From: Amia ocellicauda
Taxonomy: Eukaryota > Chordata > Actinopteri > Amiiformes > Amiidae
Assembly (NCBI RefSeq): GCF_036373705.1
Contig: NC_089858.1
Location: 37,721,137-37,785,136 of the forward strand
Reading direction: 5' to 3'
DNA: 64,000 nucleotides
Made by a program: the position numbers and the translations under genes. This document shows, piece by piece, positions 11,601 to 24,763 of the stretch. The notes under the pieces were generated by a model. The model was not told the DNA's origin. It made no database searches and worked only from the letters and a program-made list of their open reading frames with translations. How positions within the stretch are numbered: the first letter of the stretch is position 1; the number at the start of each line of letters is the position of its first letter.

Positions 11601-14600
11601 AGACAAATTTAAGAAACAGTTTACTGCCTGCAAAGATTGATTCAGAAACCTCCCCCGTAGCAATGGGGTTTACAGGGTGGGTTGTGTTTGTCAGTATTTT
11701 GTTCACTGATTTCAGTACTAGCCTGTCCTATGTGCTCAAAACGAAAACCTCTTAAGCTTGCATATGACGTGGGATGAGTTCAAGCTGGCCATAAATTATA
11801 AGGGGCTAGAGTGAAGATGTGACTGGGAGCCTCTCAAGCAACATAACAACCTTCCTCGGGGCTAAAACCATTTTCATGCTTTACTGCATTTTTCCTTATG
11901 ACTTGTGAATACAGGCTGCCTGTTACAAAGAAGTATGAGAATTAAATCAGAGGTATCTGACACATAAACCTTCGAAAAATATATACAGCTTTAAGAAATG
12001 TAGTCAGGGAGAAACACCATATTCTTTCAATATCTTTTGTGAAGTGGGTAATCTTAAAATGTAGAATTGTCTGTGTCTTTTGAATACAGTGATTCTTCTC
12101 TCTATTTGAACGCAAATCAAATATTTCTGGGCAGCTACTAAAGAAACGTGGTCACACAAACTATATTGTATAGCTAAGGTTCATTATCCATTAACACTTA
12201 TCTAGAAGAGAACCAAATTATTTTGTATTTGGAAATGTCATTATCATTTATTTATTAATCCTAAGGAAAAAGCAGTTGGTTTACATATTCAAATACCATG
12301 AATAATCATTTTGATTAATTTATAACAGATTTCCACTCAACCAATGCATTTTTCCCCCCATTAAAATGCATCTGTCATGCCTCCCACTTAAATGGAAAAT
12401 TACCCTCTCTGATGTTTTTTTTAATCTTATTTCATTGATAAATCGAGTGCACGTCGACTGAAACATAAAACTAAACGCAGTCACAAATAATTCAACATTA
12501 TGGTCTTAAACTAGATTAGATTTTTTCTTGGGTCTGGCTTTGAAAAAGGCAAGAAAGAAAAAGTTAAAATTATATGTGATTTAGTTATGAGGGAAATTGG
12601 CTTATTTGCAGGAAAAGAAAAAAAAATCAGGTGAATTATATCGTATTAGGATGAGCATGAGTAGTTACTAGTTACTTATTTTGAGGAGAGATTTTAACTT
12701 TGATTTTCATGCTTTTGCTTTGAATTTGATGAATATCTGTTAAGTGTCCAACATCCAAACAACTGTCCAAACTTTTCATATTTGGTGGTCTAGTCAGAAG
12801 GTCTTGAGAGCTGAGTTTTCTCCCCCTCAGATCAGAACCACAGTTTCAGATTTATTCCAAACCACTGTTAATCCTCCTAACAAACCTGCTATGATACATT
12901 TAGAAGATGGGATAAACTGCACTTTCTGGTATTCAAATAATTCCCAAACTACTGAGGATGTATGTAAAATGCAAATCTCTAACTTTGCATATAAACAAGG
13001 GAATTGTCCTTACTTATCCCTGGCAATCTTCTTTTCCAAATTTTTGCCACAACAGATCAAGGCTTCAGAACGTGTTATTTTGCTTCAGTCATTCTCACCT
13101 TACTGTATTTTGAAAGCAGGTTGGATCTTTTTGACACGTATGCAAATCCAAGGGGGAACTCAACCGAGCTTGGCTTCCTCTCTCTATTTATACAATCAAT
13201 CATCTCACTGTACTTATAGAGAGCATCCAAGCATGCTTTGCTAGAGGATAACTCTTCTGGAAACTGAACACGACTTTTTTTTATTTATTTTTTGGCCATT
13301 GAAGAATACTAAACTGAATCTGCAAATCTCATTCCTCTTGAAGGAGCATTCCAAACCACACAATTGACACAGCTAAAAGACATTAACACCGTGTTCACTT
13401 AGATGCATTAATGCCTTAGTGAAATTAATACCTTAATAGAATAAAGTGAAGTTGGTGGGGTATCCAGATCAAAAGGTTAAACTCAACACAAAAATGGCAA
13501 GATGTTGATCAGTTTAACAGCGTCACTGACAAATGTCATCCGTTTGACATCCATTTCTACCTACTGTCCTAATAACCGAAAATCTGAATCCAAAAACCAG
13601 GAAACTAGATATAGCCAGACCCAGGTAAAGACATTTTGTGGCACTAGGCTATGAACTTAGAACTTTGAATGAGGTCATTAATTTATGTTTGATAAATCCC
13701 AGCTTGGAAAAAGACTCACCGTTTGCATTTGTCAGATATATTCTGAAAGCAATAACCACATTAGGGAAAACAGTATGGTGTTCCTTATTCCTAAGTAAAA
13801 TAAACATATTCTGTGGTGACTGGGCATTGCAAAAATGCACAATGAAGATCTTACAGCCGATCACAGCTTCCACAATGTTTCCAAACTCTACAATTTTACT
13901 TTCTCCCAGCTTTTTCTTTAATATAATTCTAACTTGTCAAAGACTCTGCACTGTCACTCTGCTCCAGCAGAAAAGGTAGCATCGCAAGAAATGTTAAACT
14001 AGGTGTTGATAATAATAATTTCTTCTCGCAATGGAACAATAGGTATGGGTATATTTGCAGGACAAAAGCTCAGAGAAACGCGATAACTGAACAACCACCA
14101 TTATAATTAACATTTGTACATCCCTCGCTGTGGCCCCCTGGTGGTGCGGCCCTAGGCTGCAGCCTAAGTAGCCTATGTGGTTAACACGGCTCAGGATATA
14201 GTCACCACTTGAATGTTATGGCTTTCAACTAATTGAATTAATTCTAGCTCCAACTTTGAAAAAAAGTAAAGCATACACCTGCGCACAGCTCTGAAAAACA
14301 CTTAAAAACATCAAATTGACACATTAAAAAAATCATGTTTGGCACTGTAGTTCACCAGTTTGCTTTCAAATGTTTGTGGAGCTCTGCACCAATTCAATTT
14401 CTCCTGCCTAAACATCACCTCAATTATTTTTTGCACGAAATCAGGCCAGCTTGCCAGACAGACCTCTGCGGAACTACTTCCAAATTTCCCAGAGCATAGC
14501 TTACCTATATTAACGTTCCTGTCTGGTAAGAGGTCTAGTTTTTCAGAGATTTATTGAAAAAATAATTGCTTTTCTCCCCTCCAGGCTTAAAACACTGCTG

Positions 14601-15337
14601 TATAACACTTCCACACAGATAGCAAAGCCTTCGTGCCCAAGTCATCAGGGAAGAGTTTTAGAAACTCTGTTCTTCTTCACCTTTTGGCAGTTTTTTTACA
14701 CTACCTCCTGACAAGTCTAATCCTTAGCAATAGCAAGTGCAGAATCCTCCAAATATTACAACTTTTTATGACTTGAGAGACTCGTTTAACCCTTTAGCTG
14801 TACTCTTTTATTTTGAAACCCTTATTTTTGGAAAGGGGGCAGTAAAAGGGCAATTGGCTCCATCTTTGGTAACGGTGTGAATTCGACACAGGAAATACAT
14901 ACGTTAGATATGTGTTCCTGAACTGACGGGTCTATCCTAACCCCTTACTTAAGATTGAAAGAATTGAAATGCCCACTCTGCTGTTGTCACCAGGTCCCCA
15001 GAATCCTGACAGTTTACGTTACAAGTTCAACTTCATCGCTGATGTCGTGGACAAGATTGCCCCAGCTGTGGTCCATCTGGAATTATTCCACAGGTAGGGA
15101 CAAGTTAAAATGTAATTTTAATTCATGCATGGTGCTTTTTCTTATGGCTCATTAAGGCTATGTAAAGAAAACAAATGGGGGGCTGATATCTCACGATCAT
15201 ATGATTTATCTCAAAATTTCAAATGTTTCTTTGAGATCACCAGGATGATGGTTTGTACAATCAAGATCAAAAAAAATTGTCTCATGATCACGAAATAACT
15301 AAACCGTTTTTGTTTTCTTGTTTGTTTGTTTATATAT

Positions 15338-15368
<31 letters not shown>

Positions 15369-18300
15369 CTTTGTTTTTTTAATTAATTTTGTTTTATTTG
15401 CTCATAGCTTCAAAGAGTCAGGTTGGTAGGTTTATGTCCTTTTCTAGTATACTTGAATAGTGAGCATGTAGAATAAAAACTAAACACTGCAGTTTGTCTA
15501 TTAATGAAAGATCTTAAAAATGTACAGTAGGTCTTACATTTTGATCCCAAGTTTGCAATTTCTCTGCGACTCTCCTCAGGTTGCCATACACCAACCAGGA
15601 GATTCCTGTGTCAAGCGGCTCTGGCTTCATAGTGTCAGAGGATGGCTGGATTGTGACCAACGCTCACGTCCTAACCAACAAACAACGCATCAAGGTCGAG
15701 CTGAAGAACGGAGCTCAATTCGATGCCAAGGTCAAGGACGTGGACCAAAAGCAGGACATAGCGCTCATTAAAATCGAGTCGGACGTAAGTCACACCAAGT
15801 CCTCCGCACGCTTCCGTTTCACAGGCTAAAGTAGAATTAGATCTTCTCATAGCGGATCTTCATGTTATCTGTTAACCTGGTCTGACACGTTCTCACAGAC
15901 AGGAATACACAGCCACAACACTCAAACTGCACTCTGGCCACCTGTAGGCTTAATTTTGGTTAGATAAGTTTAATGACTGACATCCATTAATGACTTAAAT
16001 GGCTTCTGATGAGCACTAATTAAATTAAGGACTAGATGGAACCAATGGAAAATAATTGCCAATAAGTGCCAAGAAGTCCAATCCCTGGTTACCAAATGAA
16101 GAGTAATTTCTCCAGTGTCTATCAAAACTAAACTAGTGAAGGAAGGCATCGCAAAATAGGACTGTTATAGACAGTTTATTCAGTTTCTTGTAGGTTAACA
16201 GATGGAAATGACTCATCCTTAAACGTTGTTAGATTTCATTTGAATTCTTCAGTTACTGAAAAAGCCTCAACAGTAGGAAAGCCATAGAAAAGACACAAAC
16301 AACAGTAATAATAAGGATAAGGATAATAATCACAACCAGAGCAACTGTAATGATTACACAAGCTTTCAGTCTGTGATGATAAACCAGCCAAGAGTTTCCA
16401 GCAGGGACTGAACTGGCCCGGGAGCGCGATCAGTGATTGAATGGGATTTCAAGCCCAAAGAGGGTGATAAACCACAAGTACAAGAATCAAGCAATAAAAT
16501 GCCCTTCTGCTGTGAGAAGAGGAGGCAGGCATCCACAGGCCACGATTCAGTGGGAAGTGCTGCAATGGGGAGTATTTTATAGAGAGAAAGTGTTTTATGG
16601 TGAAATCAATACAAGATATGGCACTCAGGGAAGGACAATAAGCAAGAGAGTTGGGGGGGACTCTTTGATATAACACCATTCGGCCCCAACTAATGAAAAC
16701 CTGAGGAAGCCTTCCACTACTAAATGACTTTGAACGTTCCCATTAAGCATTACAAGGATTGGCATCGGATAGCTATTTATTTATGTGAATGATGGGGTGA
16801 AGGGTTATATCGAGTTCTATAATTAAGGGTTTTAACTGATACTCTCAGTTCTCTCATTAATTGACATCCTGTCACGTGGAAATTAGACATTAGAAATTAG
16901 ACAATTAGTGAATTATGTCAGAAACAAACAAAGTACAGATTGAAAGAGAATCCATCCTCTCAAACCAGCATTTTTTAAAATTTCTTTTTAATGATTTGTA
17001 ATTTGTGGAGCATGTCAAAAACTATGGTTACTTAGGTTAGAGGGGGGAGGGCTCCTTGCTTGTGTATTAACCTGTTACAGAAAGCTCAATCGCTGGAGTT
17101 CTCAAGCCCGTACAAATCCCACGCCACTTAGGAATAGTATTTTGGTGTAGAGGGTTTGTCACTTGTTTGGGATTTTGTGGTTTAGTACCTCAAAACCAAA
17201 CGAGAACGAGAGTCCCAAACAAATTGCACAAATCGAATACTTTGAAGATCCTGTTTATGGTTTTCAATAGCATTGCAATTAGTAGGGTCATCTGCTCACA
17301 AAATGTCCTCAAGGTATCTCTTTGTGGCAGTTTCAGACATTACTCTTTCAGCCTTCACAGGATTGTTTAAATATGACAGAAATAAGTAATGTGACACTTA
17401 TACTACATGGCCAAAAGTATGTGGACACCCCTTCTAATTTGTGGATTTGGCTATTACAGCCACACGCATTGCTGACAGGTGTATAAAATGAAGCAGACAG
17501 CCATGCAATCTCCATAGACAGACATTGGCAGTAGAATGGGCCGTACTGAAGAGCTCAGTGACTTTCAATGTGGCACCGTCATAGGATGCCACCTAAGTCA
17601 GTTTGCCAAATTTCTGCCCTGCTAGAGCTGCCCCGGTCAACTGTGCTGTTATTGTGAAGTGGAAACATCTAGGAGCAACAACAGCTCAGCAATGTTCCAA
17701 CATCTAGTGGAAAGCCTTCCCCAGAAGGGTGGAGGCTGTTACAGTAGCAAAGGGGGACAAACTCCATATTAATGCCCATGAATTTGGAATGAAATGTTTG
17801 ACGAGCAGGTGTCCACATACTTTTGGCCATGTAGTGTTCCTAATCTTTTTTGAGTACAGAAAAAAGGACAAAGCCCAAGATGGAACCCACAATCCTAACA
17901 CTGAACAGTAGCTATCTCTGTGATAAGCAGAGTCATCATTCCTTTTCACCAGTGTCTAGCCAAACCAGATATCCACTTTCACCCTCAAGAGATAGAGCTG
18001 AAACAGTTATGACCCCCGGTGTGACGGTGCTCTTTTGTGACATTTGCTTGCGTTTCAGGGTCACCTGCCTGTGCTCCTCCTGGGACGCTCGGGGGACCTG
18101 CGGCCAGGGGAGTTTGTGGTAGCAGTGGGCAGCCCTTTCTCCCTGCAGAACACCGTCACCACGGGCATCGTCAGCACCACGCAGAGAGGAGGCCGGGAGC
18201 TGGGCCTCAAGGACTCGGACATGGAGTATATCCAGACAGACGCCATCATCAACGTAAGTCAGTTTCTCTGGGAGCTAGTCTGAATAAGTGCCCATCCGCT

Positions 18301-21300
18301 TTTCTTCTCTTTCTCCTTCCTTTACCGTCATGAATTTATTTGGCTCTGGTGCCCATTTACACAATTGTGTGTTTATTGGCACACTGTAATGTTATCTGTG
18401 GACTAAAAAGTTTTACAACACCCCCATTTTTCAATGTTTTATTGAAATGTACACACAATGTTCTACAATGGAAATCAAATATTGTTCGGAAAGTTCTTCC
18501 CAGTTCTGTTGCACTGTTGAAGTTCCCACAAATGTTTTGTGCTTGTAGGTTGCTTTTTCTTTCACCCTTCTGTACAGTTCATCCCATGTTTTGGGTCATT
18601 ATCTTGCTGTAGGATGAACCTCTGACCAACTAAGCGTATACCAGAGGGTATTGCATGGCGCTGCAAAATGCTGTGATAGCCGTTATGGTTCAGGGTGCCA
18701 CTCACTCTGTGCAAGTCATCGACTCTGGATCCAGCAAAAGAGCCCCAGACCCTCACCTCCTCCGTGTTTGACAGTTGGTGTCAGACACTGAGGAACCATC
18801 CTTTCACCTATTTGACGGCATACAAAAAACCTGTGTGACGAAACGAAGATTTCAAATTGTGATTAATCGGTCCAAAAGAGCTTCTTCCAGTCTACAGCAG
18901 TCCACTGGTGGTGCTTCATTTTTTCTACTGCCACTCGACCTGTCAAACCTGCAGCTCGAAGTCTTCTCTTCACAGTTGAACCTGAGACTTGCTTACTTCG
19001 ACCAGTGTTAAGCTGTGCTTGAAACTGTTGTCCTGTGAGCCGCCGATCACACAAGCTGTTGACTCTCAGAAACTTGTCTTCTGATTCTGTTGTGGCTTTG
19101 GGTCTGCCAGACCTCTTCCTGTCAGAGTTTCCTCCAGTTTCCATGTGCCTTTTGATGGTGTAGGAAACTGTACTTAAAAACTGGAAAAATGGGGGTGTTC
19201 TAAAACTTGTGACCGGCTGTGTAGCTTATTCTGTGTTTCTCACATCAAAACCACAGTGTGCAAAAAGTCAGGCAGTGTGTTTGTTTAGCCCCCAGGACGA
19301 GGCTACACAAAAAGCTAGTTGTGTAATTATACCAATAAAAACACAACATTTGAAATTTCTTGACATCAGTCTTCAGGTTTTTTTTTCTGACCTTTTAACG
19401 TTATTCATTTTAAATAAAAGGAAACAAATCATATGCAGTATATACTGTATATGCTATTGTAATACATGTCAAATTATATTTCTATCTCTATCTACAGTAT
19501 GGAAACTCAGGGGGACCGCTGGTTAACTTGGTATGTATTGTGCAATATTGCTCTTCTATTTTATTGACACTTGTTATATATGTGGAAAATAAGTAGGAAT
19601 CATTGCATTCATTTTACGGAACACACTTTAGGTGCTGTTCGTTGAAGTGTGCTTTGATGAGATAAAAAGGCTTTCTTCCCTTTGTACAAGTCGGCCGTGT
19701 TTCTAGCTTTAGATTTTGACAGAGAAGCAAATGCCCACAATACGGGATCTAAATCTTCCCCCTTATCTTCTTGGCAAACTCTCTCCTAATCAATTTCCCT
19801 GTCAGGAGGAGATAGACTGAGCGGGGACTTTGTACAGATGGTCTTTCACAAAGCAGCTGACAGTGCAGCCTCTGACCATTACTGGGGTTATGGTCTTACC
19901 AATAACTGCGGCTGAGTCCCCCGTTAAGTCTCAGGGATTTCAGAAGGAGGATAATAAGCCAGCAATTCTAGTAGGGAAAACCAGCAGTAGCAGTAGATCA
20001 AGCAAATATATTTGGACCAAGCTTATGTGGTTGGTGGTGACGTCACCTGCGTAATCCTTACTGACACGTTACACAGGTGACCTACACTTCACTGGAAAAT
20101 AGGGAGAATACGCTATGAATAAAGCATGAATACAACTAGAAGCTATGTGATGATAATCCTCTCTCTTCAAGAACATCTACTTAGATTTAAACATGTTAGT
20201 TCATCAGTTCTCATTTCCTCTCATAAAGCATCACTTTGTTTGGCGCTACTCTAAGTTGTAGTCCAATATCACCGACCAGACTTTAATATTGTGTACAAAA
20301 TGAGCATTCAGCATGCAGCTCCAAGGCATTCGGATTATTTTAAATGCTACATCACATCGATGATAATCAACAATAGGACTCGTATACTAAACGCATATAA
20401 ATCTGGAAAATTCCATAAAGTTGAAAAAATATTTGCAAAATGACTCATTCCTCTCAAGTGTCTTTTGAGAGTAAATCCTTCAAGGACATTTTTTTTATCC
20501 ACCTTCTTTCACACAGGCATAGACTGTAAATTAGGTTTACCAGGGGGAGTAGCACACCTGTGAATTCACTGGGTTAGATATGAATCATGCTTTTACAGTA
20601 ACAACAACAAATGGTTCAGCTGTTAAGCTGTTCCATAATGGGGTAGTGAAGAAATACTCACTGTTCTGCTGAGTGCTGTAGATATCCAGAGATGCCTTTT
20701 CAATGCTAGTCTCCTTTCATATCATTTGTATTTTGCCCAAAGTGCTGCACACAATCTAATTCAATCTCATAGGTTGCTGTTATACTGTTGCAGAGCTTTC
20801 ATACAATAATTTCTAAGTCAGCAAGTCATGGCCCATTTGACCTGAAGACAGAGCTGGATTTATGGTCATCTCTGCTATTGCATCTGTACTCAAAAGTACA
20901 CATGTACAAATGTTTATGTTTAAAGGTTATTGCACTAGAACAACTGCACACATTGTACAAACATTATTCTTCAACACTACCTCATACAAGTCAGTTTCCA
21001 TCCTTTTAAAAAGAAAAGCTTTGAAAAACATTAGCCAAATCATAAGAAAGTGTACAAACGAGAGAAGGCCATTCGCCCCATTGTGCTCGTTTGGTGTCCA
21101 TTAATAACTAAGTGATCCAAGGATCCTATCCAGTCTATTTTTGAATGTTCCCAAATTTTCAGCTTCAAACATATCGCTGGGGAGTTTGTTCAGATTGTAA
21201 TGACTCTCTGTTTGAAGAAGTGTCTCCTGTTTTCCATCTTGAATGCCTTGAAGCCCAATTTCCATTTGTGTCCCCGGGTGCGTGTGTCCCTGCTGATCTG

Positions 21301-24300
21301 GAAAAGCTCCTCTGGTTTGATGTGGTTGATACCTTTCATGATTTTGAAGACTTGGATCAAGTCCCCACATAGTCTGCTCTGTTCCAGGGAGAAAAAGTTC
21401 AGTTCCCTCAGTCTCTCAGTAGGACATTCCCTTCAGACCTGGAATAAGTCTGGTTGCTCTCCTCAGAACTGTCCACAGTATCCAGATGAGCTCTAACTAG
21501 TGCATTGTACAGTCTGAACATCACTGCCCTTGTTCTCAATTCTACACTTTTGACAATATACCCTAACACTCTGTTTGCCTTTTTTATTGCTTCCCCACAT
21601 TGTTTGGATGGAGAAAGTGAGGAGTCCACATAGACTCCTAGGTCTTTCTCATGCGTTACTTCATCTAGTTCTATTCCTCCCATAGTGTAATTATAGTGGA
21701 TATTTTTGTTTCCTGCATGTAATACCTTGCACTTGTCCACATTGAATTTCATCTGCCAGGTATCATTGAATGTGGAAAAGTGCAAGGCATTACACTTCAG
21801 GAATCAAATTAGTGACTTCAACAACTGATTTGGAGGGGAGTCTTTAAGCGTTGTCATGGTGCAGGAGTTTCAGATGATGGCTCAAGGGAGAAAACCTTAG
21901 CTCCATCACAGCTCCAGCTAGCACGTCTTGTGGAGACCTCATAGTGGTTTAGCAATAATAAGATAGATCTTATACACCAAGCATTAATCAAGTCCCAGAG
22001 CAAAGGCAAGAGTTTGTTTATTGTAGCTGTGATCAAGAAACAGGTTAAGCCATGTAGTCACTAGGCACTTTTATAATGCCATTTGATCAGGGTCAACTTT
22101 CAACCGCCACAGGGTTCTTTGCATGCGCACGGAAGTCCAAATTGAATAATATTTACGTGTTAACTTTACCTTTAACCTTTAGAACACAGAGCTATAATCA
22201 CAAATTGTCATTCCGAAGCATTTTAAATACAAATACAATTATAAATATATTTTGCTTACATAAAGTAAACCATTTAGTGTTCATTTTAACAATATTTTAT
22301 TTATAATACGGGCAGTAGGGAAGTGTTCTCTTCTCTGCTCCACCGATGTGAAGGGTGTTTGCCTGCCGCCTGCCTAAAACAAATGGCGTCTCAGTGCATG
22401 CTGGGACTTGAGCCGGTCGAGCGTCCACACTGCCAGGATCAAATGCTACCAATGCATTTGATCTGGATCTGTACCATCTCCCTGAGAGGTGCATTTGATC
22501 CATATGTTTACACTGCCATTTCTGTGCAGGATCAAATGCTACCGATCCAAGCTAGCAGACTGAGTGCTCAGCCAAATCGAAACTTCAACCTACCCGAAAA
22601 TTGCACATTACAAATCCATACCCTATCGCATTTTGACTTATGAGCAGTAAAAGGTGGCTTCTGTAGATTAATTGTGGGTTTGTTCTTTGTAATTTGAGGG
22701 TCGGTCAAAGTTTAGATGCGGTCAAGCCCCTGTTTAATTAGTTCAATAACACTGTTGCATTCTTTTAACTGAAGCAGATTTAATTTATTGCCGTTCCTTC
22801 CCAGCTTGTTTTCACTTCGTAATTTTCATAGTCAGACCTGTGAACTCAGGGCTGGTGACAAACGATGGCCGCTTTCCAAATGGCAGCACATCAGTAGACT
22901 CTGCTTTGGTTTTCTGCCCGCGTTGAACGCATTTAGATTTCAAAAGGAAGATGAAAATGTGAATTCATTCATTCCAGAGGGCTAGTAATTTACCTCGTGG
23001 TGTCGACAGCGTGAGTCAGCCAGCCTCTCAGCTCCGCACTTTGAGACGCCCTTTTTTTGCGCTGAAGGCTATGACAGTTGCAGTCATCTATATATGTTAT
23101 TTCCTGAAAAGAGATGGTGAATAATTCTCCCAGGGGTCTTCCTTCTCCTAGTGAATACTTTTCTGCTTTGTTTTTCTCCTACAACTCGTATGCCCTAGCA
23201 TGGAAGTAGGCAGCTGCTATTAAGTCTGATCCACAACTGCAACCTACCGCTGACCTCAAAGAACTGAATAACACAAATACACATCCAAAAAGCAATGCCA
23301 ATCATCTGCATCTTTCTTCATTGTTGAGTCAAGGCCGCAGGCATCTTTAAGAGCCAGTCAATTTCCCAATACTCAACTGTGTTTGGAGCCAGGTTTTGTA
23401 CTACTTGGAATTCCTAACCACCACCTGGGATGTCTGTGGTACAGGATTTGCCCAGGTAGAAGCTTGAACTGGGTAATCCATTCCACATTATTGGCATGAT
23501 AACAAGACTATCCCTATCCAAAGATTTCACTTTCCTCTGACAAAGGCTCTTAACGATTTCCTGAAACACCTGCCCGAAGCACAAAGTATTGATGAACTTA
23601 GATACAACACTGACTCCAACACCATTCCACTTGATTAAGAAATTGATTTAAAGGAATTCATTTGCAGGCGTTTATAGTCTTTTGGGTATGGGTATGGGAA
23701 CTGTTCTTCCAACAAACCTTTCTCTCTGTAATTAACAAATTGACTGCCTCTTTCCTTCTGTTAAATGCAACACGGTCAATCCAATCCATGAATTCAAAAA
23801 AAGAAAGCATGTCCCCTTAGAACAATAGTTTAGTGCTATATTCCTTGTCAGATAACGTGAGCTGCCTGTATGACTTAAGCTAAAGCCAAGTTTGTATTTT
23901 TTCTTTGTCGTTTGTTGCAAGGATGGTGAAGTCATCGGTATCAACACTTTGAAAGTAACGGCTGGCATATCTTTCGCAATCCCTTCAGACAGAATTCGAC
24001 AGTTCCTCGCCGAATCCTATGATCGCCAAATAAAAGGTAAAAGGAATTCTGTGTCTTACTCTTAAAGATAATGTGAAACTGACTACATTACAGAATGTTC
24101 TTGAACAAACTACTGCTGAGGCAAAAAATAAAACAAGGTCTACTACTTTACCTGTGAGCAAGGTTAGTTCACAGCATGAAAGTCACTGCTAATAAGGGTA
24201 GAACAGTGTGGACTGAAAGTGGAACAGAATAGCCACAAAAGTTAAACAGAAAGGAGAAAAATTAAGTCAAATATAGTCAAAAGAAGAAGAATTAAGGTAC

Positions 24301-24732
24301 AGACAAAAACATATTATTTATTTTGAGTAAAATACAAAAGCTGATGTTTACCAGATTATCCTTATGTCATCTATCGAACGATTTAAGCAGAACTGGCTCT
24401 TTATGGGTTTTTTTTTGTGTCTGTGGACTTAATCCAATTCCATTGTTGACAAAGCCTGTGTTGGAATAGACTGAGAGGTCAGGAATTTGGAAACCCAGGG
24501 GAAGGCTGGTGTAGATTGTAGCTGAAATGTGTATTTTACAATTTCAGGCAAGACACTACCCAAGAAGAAATACATGGGAGTCCGGATGCTGCAGCTTTCT
24601 CCAAAGTAAGTCCAGAGTCTTTTGATGCCATGAAAACTCAATATAATAACTGCAGTTGAACTTGACAGTCCTGGCAGATATAGGAATTGATAATAGAATA
24701 CTGCTTTTCAATAATATAATACCTGCTAATGC

Positions 24733-24763
<31 letters not shown>

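Larger units (their letters stand above)
8679..14993 (+). other. HTRA4: HTRA4 intron 1
   Basis: 6.3 kb. Holds an AAT microsatellite, a Tc1 end fragment and two SINE-tail-like fragments (listed separately). From about 10330 to the acceptor I see no repeat family or gene. The 166-codon frame at 12744-13244 has no recognisable domain. Confidence 0.7.

Noticed and set aside
12744..13244. 166-codon frame in HTRA4 intron 1
   Set aside because: No domain, no codon bias, no splice logic, and no resemblance to a known protein.
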